The translations under genes and the position numbers were made by a program. From Peptococcaceae bacterium UBA3933 (GTDB taxonomy: Bacteria > Bacillota > Peptococcia > Peptococcales > BICA1-8): DNA of 7,953 nt. The stretch is taken from NCBI GenBank assembly GCA_002385805.1, contig DGEF01000092.1:1-7953 (forward strand), given 5' to 3'. Numbering within the stretch: the stretch's first letter is position 1; every line of letters starts with the position of its first letter. This document shows positions 1 through 5,298 of this stretch, piece after piece. Below the pieces are notes generated by a model, which was given only the letters and a program-made list of their open reading frames with translations, ran no database searches and was not told where the DNA came from.

Positions 1-250
1 TTAGATTCAGCACACCAGTTGCTTTTCCTTGAATTAATTACCCGGTAAAGATAAACCTACTTATTTTTAATTTTCCAAAAATAAAAACATATAAGTATAT
101 TTTATTATCTATATATATACAATTTTTCCTGCCTAGCTATACTCAATTTTTTATATTTTTGTATTCTTTGGAAATTTTAGTTTAAACCACATAAGTTCTA
201 TAAATTTTTTTTATAAAAAATACTAACTTATTATATAACAGAATTATATT

Positions 251-277
251 CCTAAATCTGTTGACAACAGAATTAGG
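251..277. repeat. 27-bp interrupted palindrome upstream of ilvA
   Basis: The outer arms are CCTAA (251-255) and TTAGG (273-277). The inner arms are TCTGTTG (257-263) and CAACAGA (265-271). Only the A/A pair at 256 and 272 and the central A264 break the symmetry. The centre holds a perfect -35 hexamer TTGACA (261-266). The dyad therefore fits an operator for a dimeric regulator at the ilvA promoter. A second, mutually exclusive hairpin can form from TAGGTT (274-279) and AACCTA (286-291). The regulator is unknown. Confidence 0.7.
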
Positions 278-290
278 TTCATGTTAACCT
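261..290 (+). promoter_or_regulatory. Probable sigma-A promoter of ilvA
   Basis: A perfect -35 TTGACA (261-266) is followed after 18 bp by TAACCT (285-290). That -10 is weak but keeps the T1, A2 and T6 positions that matter most. Transcription would begin near 297, giving a leader of about 60 nt. The weak -10 and the palindrome over the -35 suggest a regulated promoter. The assignment is uncertain because no better -10 is present. Confidence 0.45.
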
Positions 291-358
291 ATTAAGAAAA
301 ATCACTCAAAGTTTCATTAAATCAATTTGAAGAAAACCATATTTATGGAGGTAAAAAC

Positions 359-1603
359 ATGAACCCTTTAGTAAATACTGTCCCAGAAAATTATCTAGCA
401 GATTTAACTAATTTAAAATTTGCGGAAGCTAAAAACCGCCTGGCAAATATTCTTAAAGAAACAAAATTAATCTATAGTGCCGTTTTTAGCGACGAATACA
501 ACAATAATGTATATATTAAACCGGAAAATCTCCAGATTACCGGCGCCTTTAAGATTCGCGGTGCCTATAACAAAATCAGTAAACTCTCCTTAAAAGAAAG
601 GCAAAAAGGTTTAATTACTTCATCAGCGGGCAACCATGCCCAGGGAGTGGCCTATGCCGCCCAAAAACTTGGAACTAAAGCAACTATCGTTATGCCCAAG
701 ACTACTCCCCTTATCAAGGTAGAAGCAACCAAAAGCTACGGCGCACAGGTAGTGTTAGCCGGCAACTGTTACGATGAGGCCTATGCAGAAGCCTTAAGAC
801 TGGAAAAAGAAAACGGCTATGTGTTCATCCACCCCTTTAACGACCTGGACGTTATTGAAGGTCAGGGAACCATCAGCCTGGAAATTTTGGCTGAGCTGCC
901 GACTGTTGATTATATACTTGTCCCTGTAGGTGGCGGCGGGCTTATCAGTGGTATTGCTGTTGCCGCTAAAACCTTAAAACCTGATATTAGAGTAATTGGT
1001 GTGGAGCCTGAAGGGGCTAAATCCATGAAGGTATCTATGGAAAACAATAAGCTGGTTTATCTGGAATCTGTTAACACCATTGCCGATGGTGTTGCCGTAA
1101 AACAACCGGGTGACTTAAACTTCGCCCTGATCAAAAAATATGTAGATGATATTGTGACGGTTTCGGATTTTGAAATCATGGAAGCCTTCCTGGAACTTTT
1201 GGAAAAACATAAACTAATTGGCGAAAACTCAGGAGTATTATCTCTGGCCGGCCTAAAAAAATTAAATGTTACCGGGAAAAATATTGTCTGTGTGGTCAGC
1301 GGCGGTAACATAGATGTTTTAACTATTTCCTCCATGATTAACCAAGGTCTCCAATCTAGGGGGCGCATCTTCTGTTTTTCAGTAGATTTGCCGGATAAAC
1401 CGGGAGAACTTTTAAAAATATCCGAAATTTTAGCCCGACTAAATGCCAACATTATTAAATTGGATCACAACCAGTTTAAAGCCCTAGACCGCTTTACAAA
1501 CGTCCAACTGGAGGTAACCGTGGAAACTAACGGACATCAACATGTCCAACAAATTATCTCCGAATTGCATAATGCAGGCTATAAACCTACCCGCGTCTAC
1601 TAA
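359..1603 (+). CDS. ilvA: Threonine ammonia-lyase (threonine dehydratase) with C-terminal ACT domain
   Basis: This 414-residue PLP enzyme deaminates L-threonine to 2-oxobutyrate and ammonia. The product feeds isoleucine synthesis or threonine catabolism in the cytoplasm. The Schiff-base lysine is K65 in ITGAFKIRGAYN. The substrate loop SSAGNHAQG is at 88-96, the glycine-rich phosphate-binding loop VGGGG at 190-194, and a VSGGNID motif near 314. From about residue 335 an ACT domain begins (FSVDLPDKPGELLKI), which in this family usually binds an amino-acid effector. Length fits the single-ACT type (about 400 residues), not the 500-residue enzyme with a double regulatory domain. The ATG has GGAGGT six bases upstream. 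The gene stands alone between its own promoter and a strong terminator. No ilv or thr genes adjoin it, so a biosynthetic or catabolic role cannot be decided here. Confidence 0.93.
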   Translation: MNPLVNTVPENYLADLTNLKFAEAKNRLANILKETKLIYSAVFSDEYNNNVYIKPENLQITGAFKIRGAYNKISKLSLKERQKGLITSSAGNHAQGVAYAAQKLGTKATIVMPKTTPLIKVEATKSYGAQVVLAGNCYDEAYAEALRLEKENGYVFIHPFNDLDVIEGQGTISLEILAELPTVDYILVPVGGGGLISGIAVAAKTLKPDIRVIGVEPEGAKSMKVSMENNKLVYLESVNTIADGVAVKQPGDLNFALIKKYVDDIVTVSDFEIMEAFLELLEKHKLIGENSGVLSLAGLKKLNVTGKNIVCVVSGGNIDVLTISSMINQGLQSRGRIFCFSVDLPDKPGELLKISEILARLNANIIKLDHNQFKALDRFTNVQLEVTVETNGHQHVQQIISELHNAGYKPTRVY

Positions 1604-1617
1604 AGTTATTTAAAATA

Positions 1618-1651
1618 AAAAAGGGAGGTGGCTTTCGCCATCTCCCTTTTT
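1618..1651. terminator. Bidirectional rho-independent terminator between ilvA and rbr
   Basis: A 10-bp GC-rich stem (1623-1632 with 1637-1646, one G-T pair) closes a TTTC loop. It is extended by an A-run on the left (1618-1622) pairing with a T-run on the right (1647-1651). The T-run serves ilvA, and the A-run gives U's on the minus-strand transcript from rbr. It ends both convergent units. Confidence 0.92.
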
Positions 1652-1656
1652 ACTCA

Positions 1657-2205
1657 TTAGCCAAAATATCTTTTTAACAGACCTTCAAAGGCTTTGCCGT
1701 GACGGGCTTCGTCTTTGCACATTTCATGAACGGTATCATGAATTGCGTCATAGCCCAGTTCTTTAGCCCTTTTTGCTAAATCTAATTTACCTTGGCAAGC
1801 ACCATGTTCAGCTTCTACCCGCATTTGCAAGTTTGTTTTTGTATCAGCTGCCACTACTTCTCCTAGCAATTCAGCAAATTTGGCGGCATGTTCAGCTTCT
1901 TCAAAGGCAATTCTCTTATAAGCTTCGGCAACTTCAGGATAACCTTCCCGGTCTGCCTGCCGGCTCATAGCTAAATACATACCTACTTCAGTGCACTCTC
2001 CCATAAAGTTGTCTTTTAATCCTTGCACAACTTCTGGGTCTAAACCTTTAGCTACACCTACTTTGTGTTCATCAGCGAAAACTAATTTGCCATCGTCTTT
2101 TTTCTCAATAAACTTCTCGGCAGGAACACCACACTGTGGACATTTTTCCGGAGCTGCCTCCCCTACATGTACATAACCACATACAGTACAAACAAATTTT
2201 TTCAT
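1657..2205 (-). CDS. rbr: Rubrerythrin with N-terminal rubredoxin domain (reverse rubrerythrin type)
   Basis: This 182-residue cytoplasmic non-haem diiron protein probably reduces hydrogen peroxide, and possibly oxygen, to water with electrons from NAD(P)H-linked donors in an anaerobe. An N-terminal rubredoxin-like zinc-ribbon-shaped domain has C6-x2-C9 and C22-x2-C25. A ferritin-like four-helix domain follows (about 55-182), with candidate diiron ligands E70, E103-x2-H106, E133 and E166-x2-H169. The rubredoxin-first order is the reverse of classical rubrerythrin and matches the clostridial 'reverse' rubrerythrins, which are known to be strongly PerR-controlled. The ATG is preceded by AAGGAGGAG (around 2212-2220). 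It lies 49 bp downstream of perR on the same strand, so the two are probably one operon. A weak PerR-like sequence at 2246-2260 overlaps the perR stop. Confidence 0.93.
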   Translation of the reverse strand: MKKFVCTVCGYVHVGEAAPEKCPQCGVPAEKFIEKKDDGKLVFADEHKVGVAKGLDPEVVQGLKDNFMGECTEVGMYLAMSRQADREGYPEVAEAYKRIAFEEAEHAAKFAELLGEVVAADTKTNLQMRVEAEHGACQGKLDLAKRAKELGYDAIHDTVHEMCKDEARHGKAFEGLLKRYFG

Positions 2206-2254
2206 TATTCTTCTCCTCCTTAATTATATTTATTTAGATTTAAATTTATATAAT

Positions 2255-2653
2255 TTACAAACATTTTTTACAGATACCTTTAAAATATATGTGGCTTTCT
2301 TTTACCTGAAATTCTTCTAAACCTTCTATTTTTAGTTGAGAAAGATTAACTCGAAAATCATAAACTTCCCCACACTTTTCACACTTAAAATGAGCGTGTG
2401 TAGTTATGTCTGCATCATATCTAACTTCATTTTCTTCGATTAAAATTGGTTGAACGATTCCCTTCTCTAAAAAGAGCTTTAGAGTGTTATAAACTGTTGT
2501 TTTGGATAGAGTGGGTATTTCCTGTACCAGTTCTTGAAAAATTGTTTCCACCTTGGGGTGGTTTTTGTTTTTAATAAGATACTCAAATATTTTTATTCTT
2601 TGGTATGAAGGCTTGACGCCATTTTCTTTGAGATATTCTTCAATGTTTTTCAT
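2255..2653 (-). CDS. perR: Fur-family peroxide-responsive repressor, PerR type
   Basis: This 132-residue DNA-binding metalloregulator has a winged-helix domain (about 1-78, recognition region LSKTTVYNTLKLF) and a dimerisation domain (about 79-132). The regulatory metal ligands of Bacillus subtilis PerR (H37, D85, H91, H93, D104) line up with H32, D80, H86, H88 and D99 at a constant offset of five. The Asp at 99, rather than Glu, favours peroxide-sensing PerR over iron-sensing Fur. The structural zinc site is complete: C91-x2-C94 and C128-x2-C131. When His ligands are oxidised by peroxide, such proteins leave DNA. The start has AAGGAT about nine bases upstream. It is the first gene of the perR-rbr operon, and its promoter carries PerR-like boxes, so autoregulation is likely. 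Fur or Zur function is less likely but not excluded. Confidence 0.87.
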   Translation of the reverse strand: MKNIEEYLKENGVKPSYQRIKIFEYLIKNKNHPKVETIFQELVQEIPTLSKTTVYNTLKLFLEKGIVQPILIEENEVRYDADITTHAHFKCEKCGEVYDFRVNLSQLKIEGLEEFQVKESHIYFKGICKKCL

Positions 2654-2690
2654 ATATCATCATCCTTAATCACTTGGATTTGTTTTGTTT

Positions 2691-2739
2691 TTGTAATTAT
2701 TTCTAATTTGTAATCGTTACAATTTTATTCTAATTACAA
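2691..2739. promoter_or_regulatory. Three PerR-box-like sites at 17-bp period in the perR promoter
   Basis: Three 15-bp sites begin at 2691, 2708 and 2725, exactly 17 bp apart. Against the 7-1-7 PerR consensus TTATAATNATTATAA they match at 10, 11 and 11 of 14 positions. The middle one, TTGTAATCGTTACAA (2708-2722), holds a perfect TTGTAA/TTACAA dyad. The site at 2725-2739 covers the -10 and the site at 2708 covers the predicted start of transcription, which is where a repressor would act. Confidence 0.65.
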
Positions 2740-2755
2740 ACCGGATAGTTGTCAA
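2727..2755 (-). promoter_or_regulatory. Sigma-A promoter of perR-rbr
   Basis: On the minus strand a perfect TTGACA (-35, 2755-2750) is followed by 17 bp and TAGAAT (-10, 2732-2727). Transcription should start near 2720, giving a leader of about 65 nt before perR. This is the strongest promoter in the window, as expected for a promoter held down by a repressor. Confidence 0.85.
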
Positions 2756-2766
2756 TACTATCCGGT
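2740..2766. repeat. Perfect 10-bp-arm inverted repeat around the perR -35 box
   Basis: The arms ACCGGATAGT (2740-2749) and ACTATCCGGT (2757-2766) are exact reverse complements separated by seven bases. The spacer holds the -35 hexamer of the perR promoter. GC-rich arms in an AT-rich region make chance unlikely. It may be an operator for a second regulator. Alternatively it could be a plus-strand terminator-like hairpin, since CATCTTTTT follows it, but no gene reads into it from the left. Confidence 0.75.
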
Positions 2767-2905
2767 CATCTTTTTATTTATTATAACTATAAATATTATT
2801 TATATTAGCCCATGCCTTACTACCAATAATAAGTATTCAATTAAGGCCCTTTGTTCTTTTGGTTTAACTCCTGGCATAAAGATTTTAAAGAAAGGAGTTG
2901 AACCC

Positions 2906-4150
2906 ATGAAAAATAAACCAAATAAGTACTGTAAGCTTTTACTTCCTGACTATCTCCCCCGGTTTTCTTGCATAACTTCCCAATGTGAGGATATATGCTG
3001 TATAGGTTTTACCGTAAATATTGATGAGAAAACTTATAAAAAGTATAAGAAAATAAAGAATCCCCAACTTAAAGCTAAGTTTGAAAAAACCTTTGCCCGC
3101 AATCGTTCTAACCCCGGACCCTTAAAATATGCCCGTATTAGAATGGATGAAAATAGAAGTTGTCCCTTTTTAACCGAAGACAAACTATGTGGTCTACAAT
3201 TACAACTGGGTGAAGATTATTTATCCTATATATGCAAATTTTATCCTCGGACTTTTTATAAGATAAATAATCTCCTGGAAGTATCCTTGACTGTTTCCTG
3301 TCCGGAGGCAGCCCGTTTAGTACTTTTCAATGAAGAAAAGATAATTTTTAAAGAAATTTTAGTTGAAAAAGAAAGTTATCTAGCCCAAGGAGAAGTAATG
3401 GCCAAAAAGTTTAGATTTTCTCCTGAATTTAATAAATTTTTTAACAGTATCCGTTTCTTTCTCATCGAAATCCTTCAAAATCGCAACTATCGAATTTGGG
3501 AACGCTTAATAATTTTGGGCTCTTTCTTTGAGCATCTCCAAACTTATGCAGACCAAAAACTATATCCGGAAGCCCCTAAATTAATTGACTATTTTCGCCA
3601 GGTAATGGCTGCAGAAAAAATAAAAGAATCCCTAGCCGACCTTCAACCTCAAACAACTATGCAGATGATTCTCTTAAAACTTTTGGCAGATGTACGTTTT
3701 TTCCAAGGAATTTCCAATCCTCGCTACTTTCAATATTATACGGAATTTTTAAAGGGTATTAATTATGAAAGCGTAGAAAAGGAACCGGAAATCGGTGAAA
3801 GATACCAGGAATCTTACCAAAGATACTATCAACCTTACATGGAGAATAAAGAGTACATATTGGAAAATTACCTAGTTAATTACGTTTTTCGTAAATTATT
3901 GCCCCTGGGCAGTGGCACCCTTTTCGATGAATATATAATTTTAGTCATCCATTACGCCCTTATCAAAATGCATTTAATCGGTTTAGGAGCCTTTTACGGC
4001 AACTTAAATGATGAGCTAGTTTTAAGCTTAATTCAGTCTTTTGCTAAATCTGTAGAACACAGCAGCACTTACTTTGTACAGGTAAGAGAACTGATAAAAA
4101 AAGCCGAGCTGAATACTCTCGGCCACATGGCTGTCCTCATTAAAAACTAA
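2906..4150 (+). CDS. fliB: FliB-type flagellin lysine N-methylase
   Basis: This 414-residue protein has the cysteine pattern of the FliB/YkgJ-like family, which methylates lysines on flagellin and is thought to carry an iron-sulfur cluster. The visible cysteines are C22, C27 and CC31-32 (a Cx4Cx3CC cluster), C86 in CPFL, C95 in LCGLQ, C110 in YICKFYPR, and C132 in the hallmark SCPEAAR. The remaining part (about 140-414) is helical and poorly conserved, as usual in the family. The start has AAAGGAG nine bases upstream. No flagellin or other flagellar gene is visible nearby, and the gene appears to be a single unit between perR and the thioesterase gene. The substrate is inferred from family membership only. 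Another methylated surface protein is possible. Confidence 0.85.
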   Translation: MKNKPNKYCKLLLPDYLPRFSCITSQCEDICCIGFTVNIDEKTYKKYKKIKNPQLKAKFEKTFARNRSNPGPLKYARIRMDENRSCPFLTEDKLCGLQLQLGEDYLSYICKFYPRTFYKINNLLEVSLTVSCPEAARLVLFNEEKIIFKEILVEKESYLAQGEVMAKKFRFSPEFNKFFNSIRFFLIEILQNRNYRIWERLIILGSFFEHLQTYADQKLYPEAPKLIDYFRQVMAAEKIKESLADLQPQTTMQMILLKLLADVRFFQGISNPRYFQYYTEFLKGINYESVEKEPEIGERYQESYQRYYQPYMENKEYILENYLVNYVFRKLLPLGSGTLFDEYIILVIHYALIKMHLIGLGAFYGNLNDELVLSLIQSFAKSVEHSSTYFVQVRELIKKAELNTLGHMAVLIKN

Positions 4151-4170
4151 AAACCTTTGTTCTGTGAAAT

Positions 4171-4200
4171 TTGCCCTAACTGCCTCCTTTTAGGTATAAT
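4171..4200 (+). promoter_or_regulatory. Probable promoter of the thioesterase gene
   Basis: TTGCCC (4171-4176) is followed by 18 bp and a perfect -10 TATAAT (4195-4200). Transcription would start near 4207, giving a leader of about 45 nt. A second TATAAT at 4210-4215 lacks a suitable -35. No clear fliB terminator lies between 4150 and this site, so some read-through from fliB is possible. Confidence 0.6.
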
Positions 4201-4250
4201 AATATTTATTATAATCCCAGCAATTATGTATCTAGATGGAGGCATTACCT

Positions 4251-4688
4251 ATGACAGAAAATGAACTAAACAGGCTAAAAAGTTATTTAACTGAAATTTA
4301 TTCAACTAACATATTGGAAAAATTTTTAGATGTAAAAATAGTGGAAATTAGCGAGGGAAAAGCAGTATATCAGATGAAGATTAAACCGGAGCACAGTAAC
4401 ATGTTTGGTATCGCCCATGGCGGCATTTTAGCCTCTATAGCTGACATTATCATGGGGATACCCTGTTTCACACTGGGAAAAAGTGTTGTTACTATTGATA
4501 TGAATATTAATTTTATAAAAAGCGTGCCTTTAGGAACTACTATTACCGGTATTGGACAGGTAACCGGCAATGGGAATAAAATCATGCGGACCATAGGAAA
4601 AATTTTTAATGAAGAAAACCAGTTAGTTGCTCAATCTCAGGGTTCTTATTATGTAACCGGTGAATTTAACCTGGAAAATTACTTATGA
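4251..4688 (+). CDS. PaaI-family hotdog-fold acyl-CoA thioesterase
   Basis: This 145-residue single-domain protein is of the PaaI/4HBT thioesterase type and probably hydrolyses an acyl-CoA in the cytoplasm. The family signature is clear: HSNMFGIAHGGILASIADI, with H56-G-G and D65 at the positions of the PaaI active site (the conserved Gly loop and acidic residue on the hot-dog helix). The substrate cannot be told from sequence. An upstream in-frame ATG at 4236 would add five residues. However, GGAGG (4238-4242) overlaps that ATG and lies eight bases before the ATG at 4251, so 4251 is the likely start. The stop codon lies inside the rlmH-like terminus at 4679-4696, so this gene converges on that site. 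It has its own promoter and no functional partner nearby. Confidence 0.85.
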   Translation: MTENELNRLKSYLTEIYSTNILEKFLDVKIVEISEGKAVYQMKIKPEHSNMFGIAHGGILASIADIIMGIPCFTLGKSVVTIDMNINFIKSVPLGTTITGIGQVTGNGNKIMRTIGKIFNEENQLVAQSQGSYYVTGEFNLENYL

Positions 4689-4696
4689 TACGGTTC
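4679..4696 (-). repeat. Second rlmH 3'-terminus sequence (SCC-type attachment-site-like), outer copy
   Basis: On the minus strand this reads GAACCGTATCATAAGTAA. With the GGT before it, it encodes GEPYHK-stop, the canonical C-terminus of RlmH. The similarity does not extend upstream (preceding codons read MYSVMH), so it is a terminal fragment, not a duplicated gene. As recalled, SCC elements use an 18-bp site of the form GARGCRTATCATAARTRA at the rlmH (orfX) 3' end. This copy matches that form at all but one position. It matches the local rlmH end (5281-5298) at 12 of 18 bases. It overlaps the stop of the convergent thioesterase gene. Confidence 0.6.
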
Positions 4697-4719
4697 ACCG
4701 TGCATTACTGAATACATGG

Positions 4720-4995
4720 CTAAAACTTTTTAATAACAATACTCTGTGAAAGTGTATATATTTTATCAACTCTTATACAAGAATTAACATGCAAATTTCC
4801 TTCTTGCATATCCTCATTTGTAATGAGAATACTATATTCCTTTGATGTAATGTTTGAAGTAACCGCTGCCACAATAATATCTTCTGTTTTTGTATTGTAG
4901 TCATCATTTGATAAAACAAGAACAGGTCTTTTCTTGTTAGAGGTTAAATCACTAAATGGTATAGGAATCAGTAAAATATCCCCTTGCTTATACAT
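4720..4995 (-). CDS. MazF/PemK-family toxin, probably C-terminally shortened
   Basis: This 91-residue protein begins MYKQGDILLIPIPFSDL, the typical opening beta-strand of MazF-family mRNA endoribonucleases. KKRPVLVLSN (23-32) follows, with the conserved RPxLV core, then IIVAAVTSN and later RVDKIYTLSQSIVIKKF. Homologues I recall usually run on for some 15-25 residues after the VIKK segment, forming the last helix, but here a TAG stops it. The ATG at 4995 overlaps the antitoxin end by 8 nt, and a GAGGT motif about nine bases upstream lies inside the antitoxin. A longer frame from 5049 would start inside the antitoxin gene without support. Whether the shortened toxin is active is unclear. The stop lies 24 bases from the attachment-like site at 4679-4696. 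Confidence 0.85.
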   Translation of the reverse strand: MYKQGDILLIPIPFSDLTSNKKRPVLVLSNDDYNTKTEDIIVAAVTSNITSKEYSILITNEDMQEGNLHVNSCIRVDKIYTLSQSIVIKKF

Positions 4996-5185
4996 TATTC
5001 CATACCTCATCATCAATGTCGTTATTCCAAAAATCCATACTACTTTCACTTGCCAACTCTAAATCTTTAAATACCTGATTCTCTTTTTTTGCCTTTAAAA
5101 AACTGATAAAATCAATTACTTCAGGAATCCGGCTTTCTGGAATTTCATCTATAAGTTTTAATAAAATCTTTTTAGCGTTATTCAT
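4988..5185 (-). CDS. Small antitoxin (DUF2281-like) of the MazF-type toxin
   Basis: This 65-residue acidic protein has an N-terminal segment rich in charged and hydrophobic residues, MNNAKKILLKLIDEIPESR followed by IPEVIDFISFLKAKK. It ends in SSMDFWNNDIDDEVWNNV, a tail typical of DUF2281-like antitoxins that neighbour MazF-family toxins. The tail probably wraps the toxin. An upstream ATG at 5203 would add six residues but has no good ribosome binding site and lies only about 12 bases after the predicted start of transcription. AAAGGT (5195-5200) nine bases before the ATG at 5185 supports the shorter form. The toxin gene overlaps its last 8 bases, giving translational coupling. Repeats just upstream are likely operator sites for the toxin-antitoxin complex. 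Family naming is from remembered tail similarity. Confidence 0.8.
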   Translation of the reverse strand: MNNAKKILLKLIDEIPESRIPEVIDFISFLKAKKENQVFKDLELASESSMDFWNNDIDDEVWNNV

Positions 5186-5216
5186 AATAACACTACCTTT
5201 CATACCTAAATCTGTA

Positions 5217-5259
5217 ATTATATTATATCATAGCTAAGGCCTATGTTATGCTATGTTAT
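5217..5259 (-). promoter_or_regulatory. Extended -10 promoter and operator-like repeats of the toxin-antitoxin operon
   Basis: On the minus strand TGATATAAT (5230-5222) is a perfect extended -10 (TGn plus TATAAT), which can work without a -35; none is visible. A second TATAAT overlaps at 5222-5217. Upstream are two adjacent 10-bp direct repeats, CTATGTTATG (5241-5250) and CTATGTTATC (5251-5260). The sequence at 5225-5234 is the reverse complement of 5250-5259 with one mismatch, so the dyad reaches into the -10. This arrangement suits autoregulation by the antitoxin. Confidence 0.65.
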
Positions 5260-5280
5260 CAGGATAATACTGTCTTTCTC

Positions 5281-5298
5281 TCATTTATGGTAGGTCTC
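5281..5298 (-). repeat. rlmH 3' terminus, inner copy of the attachment-like repeat
   Basis: This is the end of the intact rlmH gene, reading GAGACCTACCATAAATGA on the minus strand (ETYHK-stop). It is in the same orientation as the copy at 4679-4696, with which it shares TA-CATAA and 12 of 18 bases overall. The two copies bracket the toxin-antitoxin module. In staphylococci this same gene end is where SCC elements integrate. Here the rlmH-side copy has the less usual Thr codon while the outer copy has the canonical Pro codon. Confidence 0.55.

Larger units (their letters stand above)
1..358. other. AT-rich intergenic region upstream of ilvA
   Basis: No convincing gene lies in this stretch. 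It is very AT-rich with runs of A and T and no long open frame. The first 48 bases are open on the plus strand and end in TAA at 46-48, so they could be the last codons of a gene beginning outside the window, but 15 codons are too few to judge. The right part holds a long palindrome (251-277), a probable promoter (261-290), and the ilvA ribosome binding site GGAGGT at 347-352. Confidence 0.6.

Noticed and set aside
1..48. Possible C-terminal end of a plus-strand gene (15 open codons ending in TAA)
   Set aside because: Too short to tell from chance, and I recognise no motif. Another frame is also open for nine codons.
69..83. CodY-box-like sequence AATTTTCCAAAAATA upstream of ilvA
   Set aside because: It has three mismatches to the consensus in a very AT-rich region, about 190 bp from the promoter. 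A second candidate at 162-176 has four mismatches. Both are expected by chance here.
2216..2260. Separate promoter for rbr between perR and rbr
   Set aside because: A TATAAT on the minus strand (2228-2223) has no -35 and would start transcription inside the ribosome binding site.
2790..2815. Sigma-28-like promoter (TAAA, 14 bp, GCCCATGC) upstream of fliB
   Set aside because: It would fit a flagellar gene, but only about five of eight -10 positions match and the spacing is marginal.
4689..4702. Terminator from the short dyad ACGGT/ACCGT after the thioesterase gene
   Set aside because: The stem is only five bases with a two-base gap and there is no T-run after it. The symmetry comes from the rlmH-like terminus.
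4996..5049. 18-residue N-terminal extension of the toxin
   Set aside because: It lies inside the antitoxin gene. The MazF fold begins at MYKQGDI and that ATG has its own GAGGT.
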